From the NCBI GenBank assembly GCA_017562135.1, contig QEYB01000093.1, positions 310,001 through 374,000 of the forward strand: a DNA stretch of 64,000 nt, given 5' to 3'. The position numbers were made by a program, and so were the translations under genes. This stretch comes from Dipylidium caninum (Eukaryota > Platyhelminthes > Cestoda > Cyclophyllidea > Dipylidiidae). Below the pieces are notes generated by a model. The model searched no databases and was not told the origin of the DNA. It saw nothing but the letters and a program-made list of their open reading frames with translations. Each line of letters begins with the position of its first letter. Within the stretch, counting starts at the first letter, position 1. Below are positions 44,001-50,859 of the stretch, piece after piece.

Positions 44001-47000
44001 GAATTACCTCAGTAATGGGCAGTTGTGGAGCCTGAGGGAAGGGTGGTTGTAGGGTCATGTCGACTGGCCGGGAATGTGCAGTCCACGGTGGTCCTGCTAC
44101 CGCGAGGCCCGGTGAGGTTTTGGGACTAATGATAACATTAACACCGCCATTGGCGCCAAGCCGAGGAGGCCAGGCAGGAAAACGGGGGACGATACTGGCA
44201 GCACCGGTGGCGGTAGAAGTGGGGGGACGGAAAGGTATGGATGTACCGCTGCCCCCATTGAGGCCTGAAGGCAATGACTTGTATGGTGAGTAGGCCGCCA
44301 TGGGGGAAAGTATTACGTGGGTTAGGACTCCGTCCTCGTCCACAATCTGCTGAACCAAGTGACCTGGTGGTACCTGCATTGGCATCGGGAGCGGAGGACC
44401 ATTGTTTAGGTCTAGTCTAACTGTAGCTGGACCTGAAATCGAGTAGAGGAAGGGAATATAATGTAGCAATTTCGATTCTCAATCAAAAGCGGACTTCACC
44501 TTCATTTAAAAAGTGGCTCTAAATATGGCAAAGTTAAATGCAAAGTTAAGAGTAGTTCGGTAAGTAAGTGCACACCCAAGGATAGTCTTACCCAAGTGAG
44601 ATGTGTACATTTAAAATTAAAATAGCGAATGACCAAAGGGTGGCTCAAAGTACGCCCTTTAATTCATCGGTGTATCGCCATTTTGCAAGAGGTTTGGGCT
44701 AATTTATGAAAACAATGCAATTCACGTTTAATGGTCTCGCACTAGAAACTGAATAAGTTTACTCTTCAAAAATTCACGATGGTAACAATGACAATTCTTA
44801 ACAACTCAAGGGTTGCTTAAAGGACCACATTTTAACGGATTAATATTGATGACAACTAATACCCACTTACAGCTTATGAATAATAAATTATCAGAAATTG
44901 TTTGTGAAAAAAGTATCTTGGAGGGTAGACACTGGAGGTATAACATAAAAAAGACTCTAGCTATCCGTGTGCTCACGTAAGTACATAATAAACAGGAAGG
45001 TATATATTGAATAGAAGAGATAGCACTTCACCGCGCTGTGGTGAAAAACGAATGGAATACAGACAAACATTACAAACGACAAAATTACAGGAGGGCTATT
45101 ACTTTGGTGGTTTCACTGAGAACCTCCTAACTCTAACGCCCGAAAGGATCATCAGTTTACACACCCAGTACGTACACTGAAGTGTGAGAAACAGGCGCCG
45201 GAGCTTTCCCCTCCACTTTAAGGTCGGAGATAAATTTCGTTGCCATTTCGATTAATTGGTGCACTGGTAAATCATATGCTCGCAAGACCAGTCTCAAATA
45301 AATCGAACTACGATGATCTTCGAGAGGGTGGTAAGAGGGACGGGGGACGGGGGTGGGTGGGCGGGGAGGGTTGGGCTCTTCTCTGCTGTCTTCATCCGCA
45401 CAGTGATGTTAGTTATATTTTTAGTTTCATTTAAAACATGTACTATTACTTCTTAAAGTCGAGTCCTTAAGAAAATAAGTGAATAAAAAGGCAGATTCAC
45501 TCATTAATAGTGACAAAAAGGAAGAAGTTCACCAATACTTATAATCATGGTATTAGACGGTGCTTTGATTTAATGCTAACATCTTTCCATATTTAATAAA
45601 AAGCTAAAAAGAGCCGTCAAATTTATGTTTGTGGCAGGTTATTTGCTTCTGTTCCAGAAAATGCTAGGAGTGCCAAACGGGATTGGCCTTAAACTTCCGA
45701 CGAATATCATCAAATTCGTAGATAGAGGTAGCTCAAACGACGGATGTATTTTACCTGACATAAAAAACCAGAATCTAGTAAGGTAACTTTTAAAAAGGAG
45801 TAACATATCTCCTCTCTTAGGAAACATTTAAACATTTAGACAATTTGAGATCTAACAGTAAATCACGTCAAAAAGCCTGAAAGGAGGGGTTTAGGCAATG
45901 ATTAACGCAGTTAAGCAATAGGATCTTAAGTGAACTGATTTTATTGATAAGTTCAATGTCACCTTGTGATAACAACGACACTTGTAATAAAACCTATATG
46001 GTGAAAGGGTAAAGAGAGCATCTAGATGAGCGGTCAGGAATGTAGTAATTATTGTGTTGCAACTATACATGAAACTGGAACACACTTTAACTGCTATTTT
46101 CATGGGGTTATGTAAGAGAAGAACCAAGGGCATAATCGCAATCACTATTAAAATAGTCAATAACTGATTATGACTTGACTTAAGCACTAAAGCTACAGAT
46201 TTTGAGAGGAGACAAGCCTGTACCCTTGGATGTGGTAGTACTCGAAGATCGATGGAAAAATGAGTACATCATCTAGGACGTTAATAACAAATGGGTCGCC
46301 ATTCCAACACTATAATACACGAACACTTCGCCGCTTAAGAGTGTATGACGACAGTAACTTAAGGCATGAGGTTTGCACCCATTTTTCAATATAACCAATC
46401 CGATGGTAAATGTATTTGGTAACAGTTAATGGCTCACTGTTTTCAATTCGGAAGGTTCTCACACTATCAAACAGCCATGTTAACTATGTCCATCGCAAGG
46501 AAATTAAATTTTAAGAGTTTTGAAAAGGCATGATTGCAAGTATCAATGTATGTTAAGTTCAGTCAACAATCGAAATGTTTGCTTACACCAAAAAGGCCTA
46601 ATGAACAGAGCGATGCGAGTACCTCGATGTGGTACCGGCACGTGTTAATCTGTCTCAATATGCACTCAAAAAACAGGATTTTTTAGCCAAATGTGCCATA
46701 AATCCGTATTTAGTGCTAAATTCCGAAGAATCCGATACACGAGTTCCGAAACTAGAGGTAGAGCGCCAAAGTCCATGCCATGGGTGTTAAAGCAGGTGAA
46801 GCCATGTAGTGGGAGGGGGAAATAAATCTATGCCACCATTACATTAGATGCAAGAAATGTAGATCATGCAGTAAGTGTATGTGACTTATAAAAAAGAGAT
46901 GACCATAGCAGGTAGTGGTGGCCATTCAATTTATGAAGACCTAACATAACACCAAATACAAGTTTATCGTTTAAAAAAAATGACGCATACATCTCAAAAT

Positions 47001-48669
47001 AAGGCAAACAATATCATAATATCTGTCATGACTGACAAAATAATAAATATTCATTTTTACATTTTGTACAAATTGTTGTGCGATTATTGTAAAAAAACCG
47101 ACTATGTTGCAATTTTTTAATTAAATATTTCTCGATTTCCATGTGTGAGAGGGGTCTTGGAACAATGTTTCCTCACATTCGGCTGAATTTAATATTCTTT
47201 ATCAGCCAGGAAATGATTATTAAATAGAAGTAGATAGTGGATGAGATGAATGTTGAGCACCAGTTTAAATGGGGACGTGACCTTAGGACCGACTGACCTG
47301 CTATCAATGAAGGCCAAATAACAGATTAAAGGTTCGCACACGACTTAACATAGGAAAGTATATTACGTTACACATTTTAAAAAGTCATTTTCAATTTAAG
47401 TGCTACGACTCCCTCATTGCCTCTTGGATTAATGAAGTAGTGCCCACATTAAAGCAGGTCAAACGTGATAGAAGGTGAGAGTTTACTACCTGGCGCTTGA
47501 AATCCATGATGAAAATGGTCCGTACACGAAAAATCCTAATTTGATTTCAACCCAAAAATAATCACGCGACCATAAAAAGCGTTTGAATAGAAAGCATTAA
47601 CCGGAAGCCTCATTTTCATAAGATAACCATAGTGATTAAAAAATCAGATCATCGATGATAAAAAAATTCGAAATGGAGGCGAAATAACAGAAGGACGAAT
47701 AAAGGTAGACAAGCGATGGATTGTACCTGGTATCTGCTGTTCCTGGTCGCCGGTTCGGATGGAAAAAGTCGTTCCGGCTTCGACATGAACCATTACATAA
47801 TATTCTTTGTTATTGCCATTTTGTGGTGCACCCATCCCATATAAGCCATTTTCATGGAACATTGGCGGAACGGTGTTAACGTGCCTGCCTTTTGGCTTAG
47901 GAAAGTTTTTCCTTTGTTGTTGCTGTTGCTGATGGCTTTGTGAGCATGCATGTCGGGCAAACATCGGCGTCATGAGGGATTCGATCGTAACTGGTGGGTA
48001 GGCAGTTACGCTATGAGACAATATGACTGGCGGAACCGTGTGGAATGGTGGGACATAAACGGATGAAGGTAACTCCATTAATGGTGGAGTAAAAGTATTT
48101 GCAACATCTAGCTTACAAACTTCAGACACCTGGGCAGAGTCGGACTCATTAAATGAAGAAATATCATGAGGATTCCGGCTATCAGTTTCTGTCGGAGATG
48201 CGGGATTCTGATTGGAAAATTCGGACCGCCCCTCGGTTTCATTCAAAGACACCGACTGTGAATCAATAGATTTTTGGATATTAACAGATTGTGCAGTATT
48301 GGTCATCGCATTATCAACCGAAGTATGCTCAGATGTCTTCGACCTAGATTCATCAGATTCTTCCTTTGAATGCCCACTTGGTGTTACCGAAGAAGGTTCT
48401 GCGTTAAATTCACCGATAGAACACAAGTGCTGAAGATCAATGTTGCAATTTCCTACTGCTGTTAGCGCGTCACCGCAAGCTGTTATCGAATTTCCCTTAT
48501 TTGCCCCTCTTCTATCTTCACGAGCATAAAATGGTTTGTTAAAAGGTTTCTCGGTCATGAGATTTGAAAATTTAGGGCGGTAAACGGAATTAACCTCCAA
48601 TGGATATTGCGGCGGTCGAGAAAAAAACGCTGATTTAATATTCGCTTCCTGTGATTTGTCTTCAATCAT
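4450..48669 (-). CDS. FNDC3: FNDC3-like fibronectin type III domain protein (19 coding exons)
   Basis: The product is homologous to FNDC3A/FNDC3B, which are ER/Golgi-associated, tail-anchored proteins with nine FN3 domains implicated in cell adhesion and differentiation. Coding exons in transcript order: 48669-47727, 44432-43906, 36740-36444, 34940-34793, 32050-31700, 28215-27545, 26175-25881, 25248-25189, 22732-22525, 18606-18488, 17795-17420, 16471-16213, 12988-11763, 11143-10840, 8265-7674, 6276-6025, 5778-5609, 5503-5085, 5010-4450. All junctions are GT-AG and phases agree, except one missing base inside exon 7. Layout: N-terminal FNDC3 motif (about 295-365), disordered linkers to about 960, FN3 1-9 (about 979-2390), one transmembrane helix (about 2528-2553). 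The model gives about 2,592 residues against about 1,200 in vertebrates; the excess lies in the N-terminus and in loops inside FN3 domains. The start is the first in-frame ATG of exon 1; an upstream coding exon is possible. Confidence 0.9.
5085..5503 (-). CDS. FNDC3: FNDC3 exon 18, FN3 domain 9
   Basis: FN3-9: APQVIDVCHTKCKLQWPPLS, YLVQLTRVP, then an insert of about 40 residues (Ser/Thr-rich, then EEGEEEGKKEEEA), then VYRGADTSCTVNNLSSGTNY and ARVCAIRCCQS. The last motif matches vertebrate FRVCAIRQCQD, the diagnostic end of the array. The acceptor is atttgtctcaag and the donor gtaagc, phase 0. Confidence 0.9.
5609..5778 (-). CDS. FNDC3: FNDC3 exon 17, end of FN3 domain 8
   Basis: The exon runs from attttcatctcag to gtaggt. 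It encodes GWVSIFEGTQTSFKARKLSE then CFRVAAVNISGKGPFSEIL, matching NGRFVSLYRGPCHTYKV and IQACNEAGEGPLSQEY of FNDC3A. Confidence 0.9.
6025..6276 (-). CDS. FNDC3: FNDC3 exon 16, FN3 domains 7-8
   Basis: After cctgctgatag the exon gives ARVQALSAVGASPFSGILHF, the last strand of FN3-7 (vertebrate RIQALNSLGAGPFSHMIKL). FN3-8 follows with ASGIRLRWSSSTATSYEL and ANIKYILEMSKKPES. The donor is gtaagt, phase 2. Confidence 0.9.
7674..8265 (-). CDS. FNDC3: FNDC3 exon 15, middle of FN3 domain 7 with large insert
   Basis: The acceptor ctcttattaag gives S-YTLELTRYVKG, matching LAYSIDFGDKQSLT. About 150 residues of insert follow: acidic and Ser/Pro-rich, then Ser/His/Gln-rich (SSQSNQHLSHNHHQHPQQ). The domain resumes at DYVRYTLAGLEVGTKYR, matching SYIINNLQPDTTYRI. 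The donor is gtaagt, phase 2. Confidence 0.88.
10840..11143 (-). CDS. FNDC3: FNDC3 exon 14, FN3 domains 6-7
   Basis: The acceptor attattgctag is followed by VYSGVECRFELHDLQPASRI and RVCAVNAAGAGGWSPVG, which close FN3-6 (vertebrate YCGPGLSYEIKGLSPATTYY). FN3-7 starts with TARLVWTAPFDNGCPIT, matching CLAISWEKPCDHGSEI. The donor is gtatgt, phase 1. Confidence 0.9.
11763..12988 (-). CDS. FNDC3: FNDC3 exon 13, FN3 domains 4-6 (largest exon)
   Basis: This 1,226-nt exon finishes the FN3-4 insert and resumes that domain at AWYVIYEGRSTEVTVCNLTP. FN3-5 follows: NLRLVGRSKPTELRFMWDPP, GGAPILSYELW, then a Ser/Pro/Thr insert of about 80 residues, then CEVRGLHSGQVFAFRLRARN. FN3-6 opens with PTTVVVSWDEVEQTNGAPI and EYRVEWQPC, followed by a shorter Ser-rich insert. 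The first bases complete an alanine codon with exon 12. The donor gtatat is phase 0. Confidence 0.9.
16213..16471 (-). CDS. FNDC3: FNDC3 exon 12, first half of FN3 domain 4
   Basis: FN3-4 begins RGRVRPFHVNLCWLAPDDDG then MPVSAYRLEIF (vertebrate HSHSFKITWDPPKDNGGATINKYVVEM). After strand C the homology stops and an insert rich in Gln/His/Lys begins (QLHQQQHKKDGS). The donor is gtatgt, phase 1. A gtgagt inside the exon is ignored because homology continues across it. Confidence 0.83.
17420..17795 (-). CDS. FNDC3: FNDC3 exon 11, FN3 domain 3
   Basis: The acceptor tttctcttcaaag was preferred because it restores the phase and gives GPWSEVVSV, the G strand of FN3-2. FN3-3 follows almost whole: DPPRLIKATTHSLHLTWEPL, YQLEMQEGEA, YVVEGLRRCCLYRFRLAASN, DGTSPWSDIVAFRTAPDLP. 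The donor is gtaagc, phase 0. An earlier acceptor 20-30 nt upstream runs into a stop and was not used. Confidence 0.9.
18488..18606 (-). CDS. FNDC3: FNDC3 exon 10, end of FN3 domain 2
   Basis: The 119-nt exon lies between gatatttgcag and gtgagt. It encodes VFQVCYTGTQRFHKLSHLLP then TTYILRVAASNAHGQG, matching FCQCYMGSQKQFKITKLSPA and RLSARNDYGTSG of FNDC3A. It leaves in phase 2. Confidence 0.9.
21422..21438. repeat. GTT microsatellite
   Basis: Just over five tandem GTT units inside an FNDC3 intron. Confidence 0.7.
22525..22732 (-). CDS. FNDC3: FNDC3 exon 9, FN3 domains 1-2
   Basis: The tttcttgcag acceptor is followed by the last strand of FN3-1 (CCMYAGLCGAASESTEFVTL), then the start of FN3-2: PPNVFARTKNTLSVRW and PADNGAKITSYCLEY. 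The vertebrate counterpart is PPRIANRTKNSLTLQWKAPSDNGSKI. The donor is gtgagc, phase 0. Confidence 0.9.
23100..23131. repeat. TA-rich microsatellite
   Basis: An alternating ta tract with two interruptions (tatataaatata, tatatgtatata) within an FNDC3 intron. Confidence 0.7.
25189..25248 (-). CDS. FNDC3: FNDC3 exon 8, end of FN3 domain 1
   Basis: This is a 60-nt exon between ttcctacctttag and gtacgt. It completes a valine codon and encodes GEVTCILLQDLRPGVQYNIK, the last strands of FN3-1 (vertebrate GEETNITLNDLKPAMDYHAKV). It leaves in phase 2, which exon 9 completes to a lysine codon. Confidence 0.88.
25881..26175 (-). CDS. FNDC3: FNDC3 exon 7, FN3 domain 1 (apparent 1-base frameshift)
   Basis: After cttccttaacag the frame gives VSSVDCRSVTINISIPED, matching VSNIQARTVVLTWSPP. 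The end of the exon, in another frame, gives SDLRFVLYLAERNENFVCVY, matching the strand leading to KYKSVYVGEE, and it joins exon 8 in phase. The two halves differ by one missing base. The likely site is the T run at 26065-26069 (A run on the coding strand). No usable GT lies between the two segments, so an intron does not explain it. The whole CDS sums to a multiple of three only if one base is added here. Confidence 0.75.
27025..27046. repeat. C11-A11 homopolymer pair
   Basis: Eleven C followed directly by eleven A within FNDC3 intron 6. Such a tract is prone to length error and polymorphism. Confidence 0.8.
27545..28215 (-). CDS. FNDC3: FNDC3 exon 6 (proline-rich linker, entry to FN3-1)
   Basis: The exon encodes a His/Pro/Ala-rich segment (HFGPPPPPSCFMPPPLPP; AAEAVAAVAAAVGAGAMG) and ends with IIHILSKIAPPK. 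That end corresponds to VQDILSGIEKPQVSNIQAR just before FN3 domain 1 of FNDC3B, so it fixes the register of the array. The acceptor is catactcttag and the donor gtgagc, phase 0. The acidic patch MAEDEN precedes the helix. Confidence 0.82.
31700..32050 (-). CDS. FNDC3: FNDC3 exon 5 (linker)
   Basis: The acceptor attgttccag completes a glycine codon with exon 4. The exon encodes a Ser/Pro/Lys-rich linker (LTPAEACELKASLRR, then ASESPVTSPPVRFPP and EKHKKTSKN). The donor AATG|gtgcat is weak but gives the phase 1 needed by exon 6. Assignment rests on open frame, position and phase. Confidence 0.6.
34793..34940 (-). CDS. FNDC3: FNDC3 exon 4 (linker)
   Basis: This is a 148-nt exon between tactttttgcag and gtaagt, entering in phase 0 and leaving in phase 1. 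It encodes a low-complexity acidic then Ser/Pro-rich piece (SDDNAAVGSVPQD, SSSHRPPKPVN). It is placed in the gene by strand, splice sites and phase, not by domain similarity. Confidence 0.65.
36444..36740 (-). CDS. FNDC3: FNDC3 exon 3 (basic linker)
   Basis: This exon encodes a Ser/Lys-rich disordered linker (GRLKKQSSSGKKKG, GRGKKSRKVLS) between the N-terminal motif and the FN3 array, like the basic linker of vertebrate FNDC3. The acceptor attttaag follows a T-rich tract. The donor was set at GAC|GTACGT because this keeps phase 0 for exon 4. A second good donor (GCAG|GTAAAG) at 36379 would leave phase 2 and break the frame into exon 4, so the 3' boundary is less certain than the rest. Confidence 0.65.
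36741..43905 (-). other. FNDC3 intron 2 (7.2 kb)
   Basis: This is the longest intron of the gene and lies in the linker-coding region. Apart from repeat copy 2 it is AT-rich and holds only short open frames with no recognisable protein. An open frame at 38327-38653 (108 residues, basic) was considered but has no supporting similarity I can recognise. Confidence 0.7.
42486..42801. repeat. Diverged interspersed repeat, copy 2, in FNDC3 intron 2
   Basis: This is the partner of the repeat at 1-307, in the same plus-strand orientation. Both ends of the similarity fade near tgacaaa and ccagtt. No target-site duplication or terminal repeat was recognised. On the minus strand, a frame open from about 42682 down to 42452 contains KYIKRSEKYQVNVED, then NCYICGNLICQYNW, parallel to the broken frame of copy 1. 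It is likely an old transposon fragment; the family is unknown. Confidence 0.8.
43906..44432 (-). CDS. FNDC3: FNDC3 exon 2
   Basis: The tttcag acceptor joins exon 1 to give IPG-GPATV. The segment MQVPPGHLVQQIVDEDG then VLTHVILSP matches vertebrate IHVPPGYISQVIEDSTGVRRVVVTP, the FNDC3 hallmark. It continues as Pro-rich sequence and ends in a basic helix (EQRRKLKRERQIVGKRE), which resembles the YERLQKKLKDRQ stretch of FNDC3A. The donor is gtgagt, phase 0. Confidence 0.88.
44433..47726 (-). other. FNDC3 intron 1 (3.3 kb)
   Basis: No coding exon is supported here; a 62-residue and a 98-residue open frame look random. The notable element is the dense G-run tract at 45326-45373. Confidence 0.6.
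45326..45373 (+). other. Candidate G-quadruplex tract
   Basis: The plus strand has about nine G runs of three to five bases within 50 nt (agagggtgg, agagggacgggggacggg, gtgggtgggcggggaggg, ttggg), far more than the four needed. It lies in FNDC3 intron 1, on the template strand of that gene, so the transcript carries the C-rich complement. Confidence 0.6.
47727..48669 (-). CDS. FNDC3: FNDC3 exon 1 (N-terminus)
   Basis: The first 290 residues are polar and Ser/Asn-rich, with a polyQ run (QSHQQQQQQRK). The last 25 (YYVMVHVEAGTTFSIR, then EQQIPG) match the conserved FNDC3 start, where vertebrates have VILVQVNPGETFTIR. The exon ends in phase 1 at a GTACAA donor. The frame stays open upstream to a stop at about 48773 that overlaps a possible acceptor (ttggcttag), so an earlier start exon cannot be excluded. 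The CTG/CAG-like tract makes the glutamine run potentially length-variable. Confidence 0.8.
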
Positions 48670-48773
48670 TATGTCAAAGAGGTCCAAGATCAGGTGCCAC
48701 ACACTAGAGTACAACAGCGCACCCGCGAGGGCGGAAAGGACGCATTCCCAGATATTCAAGTATGCGCTCTAAG

Positions 48774-50826
48774 CCAACAGTCGATTGGATTAAAATACAC
48801 TGATATAATAAAAGAAATAGTGAAATGTACAAAGGATTCCAAAATTTACTAGAAAATAGCGTTTTTCAACTAAACCAAACGTCAGTAGTTAATATTTTGG
48901 CAGCTAAAAGAATCTGTTCAAAATGTGGGTTTTGTGAAGAGTAAAAAACAAACTAATGTGGTAATGTCAGGTGTTTGCATAAGTTATACAAATATTTATG
49001 GGTGCTTGCAATCACATACATCTACGTAATTCACAGTAGGCACTAAGGCCACTCAAACTCACTCGCTACTATTACAAAATAATTTATGATTTTTGGTGGC
49101 TATTTCACAGGTCAGAAATGCAATATTCCAGGTTTTTTGGTTCTACCCCACTGTCAAAATGTGCGCGATCAAAGCGTAAATTGAAGTTGTACGAACCTGA
49201 CGGCAAGCTTAAAATCGAGATGGTTTACTCACGAATGACAAGTGTTCGGCAATTCCGAGCAGAACGCTTTGTTGCATGCGTTTTCCATTTCGTGGACTTA
49301 AGACCGCCATTAAGAACACGATATCGTTCGCGAGAGACGTCCTCTTTAATAAACGTTTGAGATAATTTTAATTAGTATGCTGACCCTTGACGTTTCTCAA
49401 GGTATGCTTAATTTTATCGATGTTCCCCCTAGGCAAGTACTATCTTCCACATGCCTTGTTGTTTCAACTACAGTTGAAAACATAACTCCAGTTAGCACAT
49501 TTATGTTTCCAATGATTCTTATAAATTTCTAGAAAAGTCTCAAACCCTATTTACATTTTCGCTCTTTACTCAGTAGTATTATAGTTTAATTGTCAATAAT
49601 TCTTTACAATTTGTCTAAAGTCAGTGTTATGGGATTTTTGGGCCCTAAAAATACGGCCAAGGAAGTTTCTTCCTTGAAATTCATATTTGGGGAAAAGCAG
49701 TTAATAAAATCTTTCTATGCTTTTTATGTAATTTCATATCGGTACAATTCACTTGGCTTATCAACAATCATAGGATCTTTATGAACACTTACATTAGTAT
49801 TGTTAACAAATATTAATCTAACATCAAATGGTGAATATTGTTATCACATCAATATATCAGCAGAGGTGGAGGACCCAGAAGACCGATACTTAAAACGTCT
49901 TAGTCTTCAGAGATGCCTACAGAGATGTAAATTATCACTCCATTTAGGACATTCGTGTCACGAGCACCAGAGTCCGATGGAAAATACTGGACTATAATTG
50001 GACTCTTATAAGTACTTCCATGATAACTGAAGGTATTATTGACAAAATGACCTCTGGATTACTCTGCAATCACCATGGAAAAAGAAAGAACGAGTAAGGT
50101 GTTGTGAGATCGTGGAATAAGATTGGATTTGGCTGCTTAAAGAAATCGCAATTGGCACCGTAGTAGTTTTATCTCGGCAATTGTCTCATTATTAGACTTA
50201 GCTTCCACTAATTGACCGATATTAAGAAAACAAGTGAGACCCATGTCGCTACAAAAGTTTGACAAAACTTCATTCGCTTTGGAGAAGCATTTGTCAACAA
50301 CCAATTCAAAATGAAGTTATCAGAGACAGGTTTGTAAGGAAAAGGTTATTAAAATCATTGTAAGTCCTTCAGCGTATGATGGTGAGTAGGAGGTAGGTCA
50401 ACCATGATTATGAATAAAATGTACAGTTCAGGGTCTAAGTTTGTTATAATTTACGGGAAATGGGTAACGCGAGTCTATTGACTCGATGTAAAGCCTCTGA
50501 GACCGTAATAAATAGAACCACTTGTGCAAATCTTATAAATTACGCTGATACAATTTGCCACATGGCGGTCAACGAAATTCCTTTGAAAAAGAAGGTAACA
50601 TATATGAAGTTACTGGTCAGTTGTTGGGCGTGTAGCGGCTTTGTATTCCCATTAAAATTTCCGTTATATTTCTTTATCCCACCAAAAACGTTATTTATTT
50701 AACATAAACAATTTTTTAAATTTATTTTTAACCTTGGGAACGTATGTGGTCAGTTTTCAATTGATTATCAACAACACGTAATGTGTTATAATTAATCACG
50801 TTCTTAAGCAATCGAAGTTAGATAAT
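48774..50826. promoter_or_regulatory. Divergent intergenic region between FNDC3 and STAG
   Basis: The two genes are head to head, with start codons about 2.2 kb apart, so their promoters and 5' UTRs must lie here. No clear TATA box, initiator or CpG-like block could be assigned. Plus-strand frames at 49118-49360 and 50460-50702 look non-coding. Confidence 0.45.
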
Positions 50827-50859
50827 ATGGCTGCGTCCTTGGATGTAGACCTGCAAGCG
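50827..50859 (+). CDS. STAG: STAG exon 1 (probable start exon)
   Basis: An ATG followed by ten codons ([11 protein letters not shown]) ends at a strong gtgagt donor in phase 0. It would join the attcttcatag acceptor directly before ATGATG of exon 2. If this exon is not used, translation would begin at 51191. Assigned from splice signals only. Confidence 0.6.
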
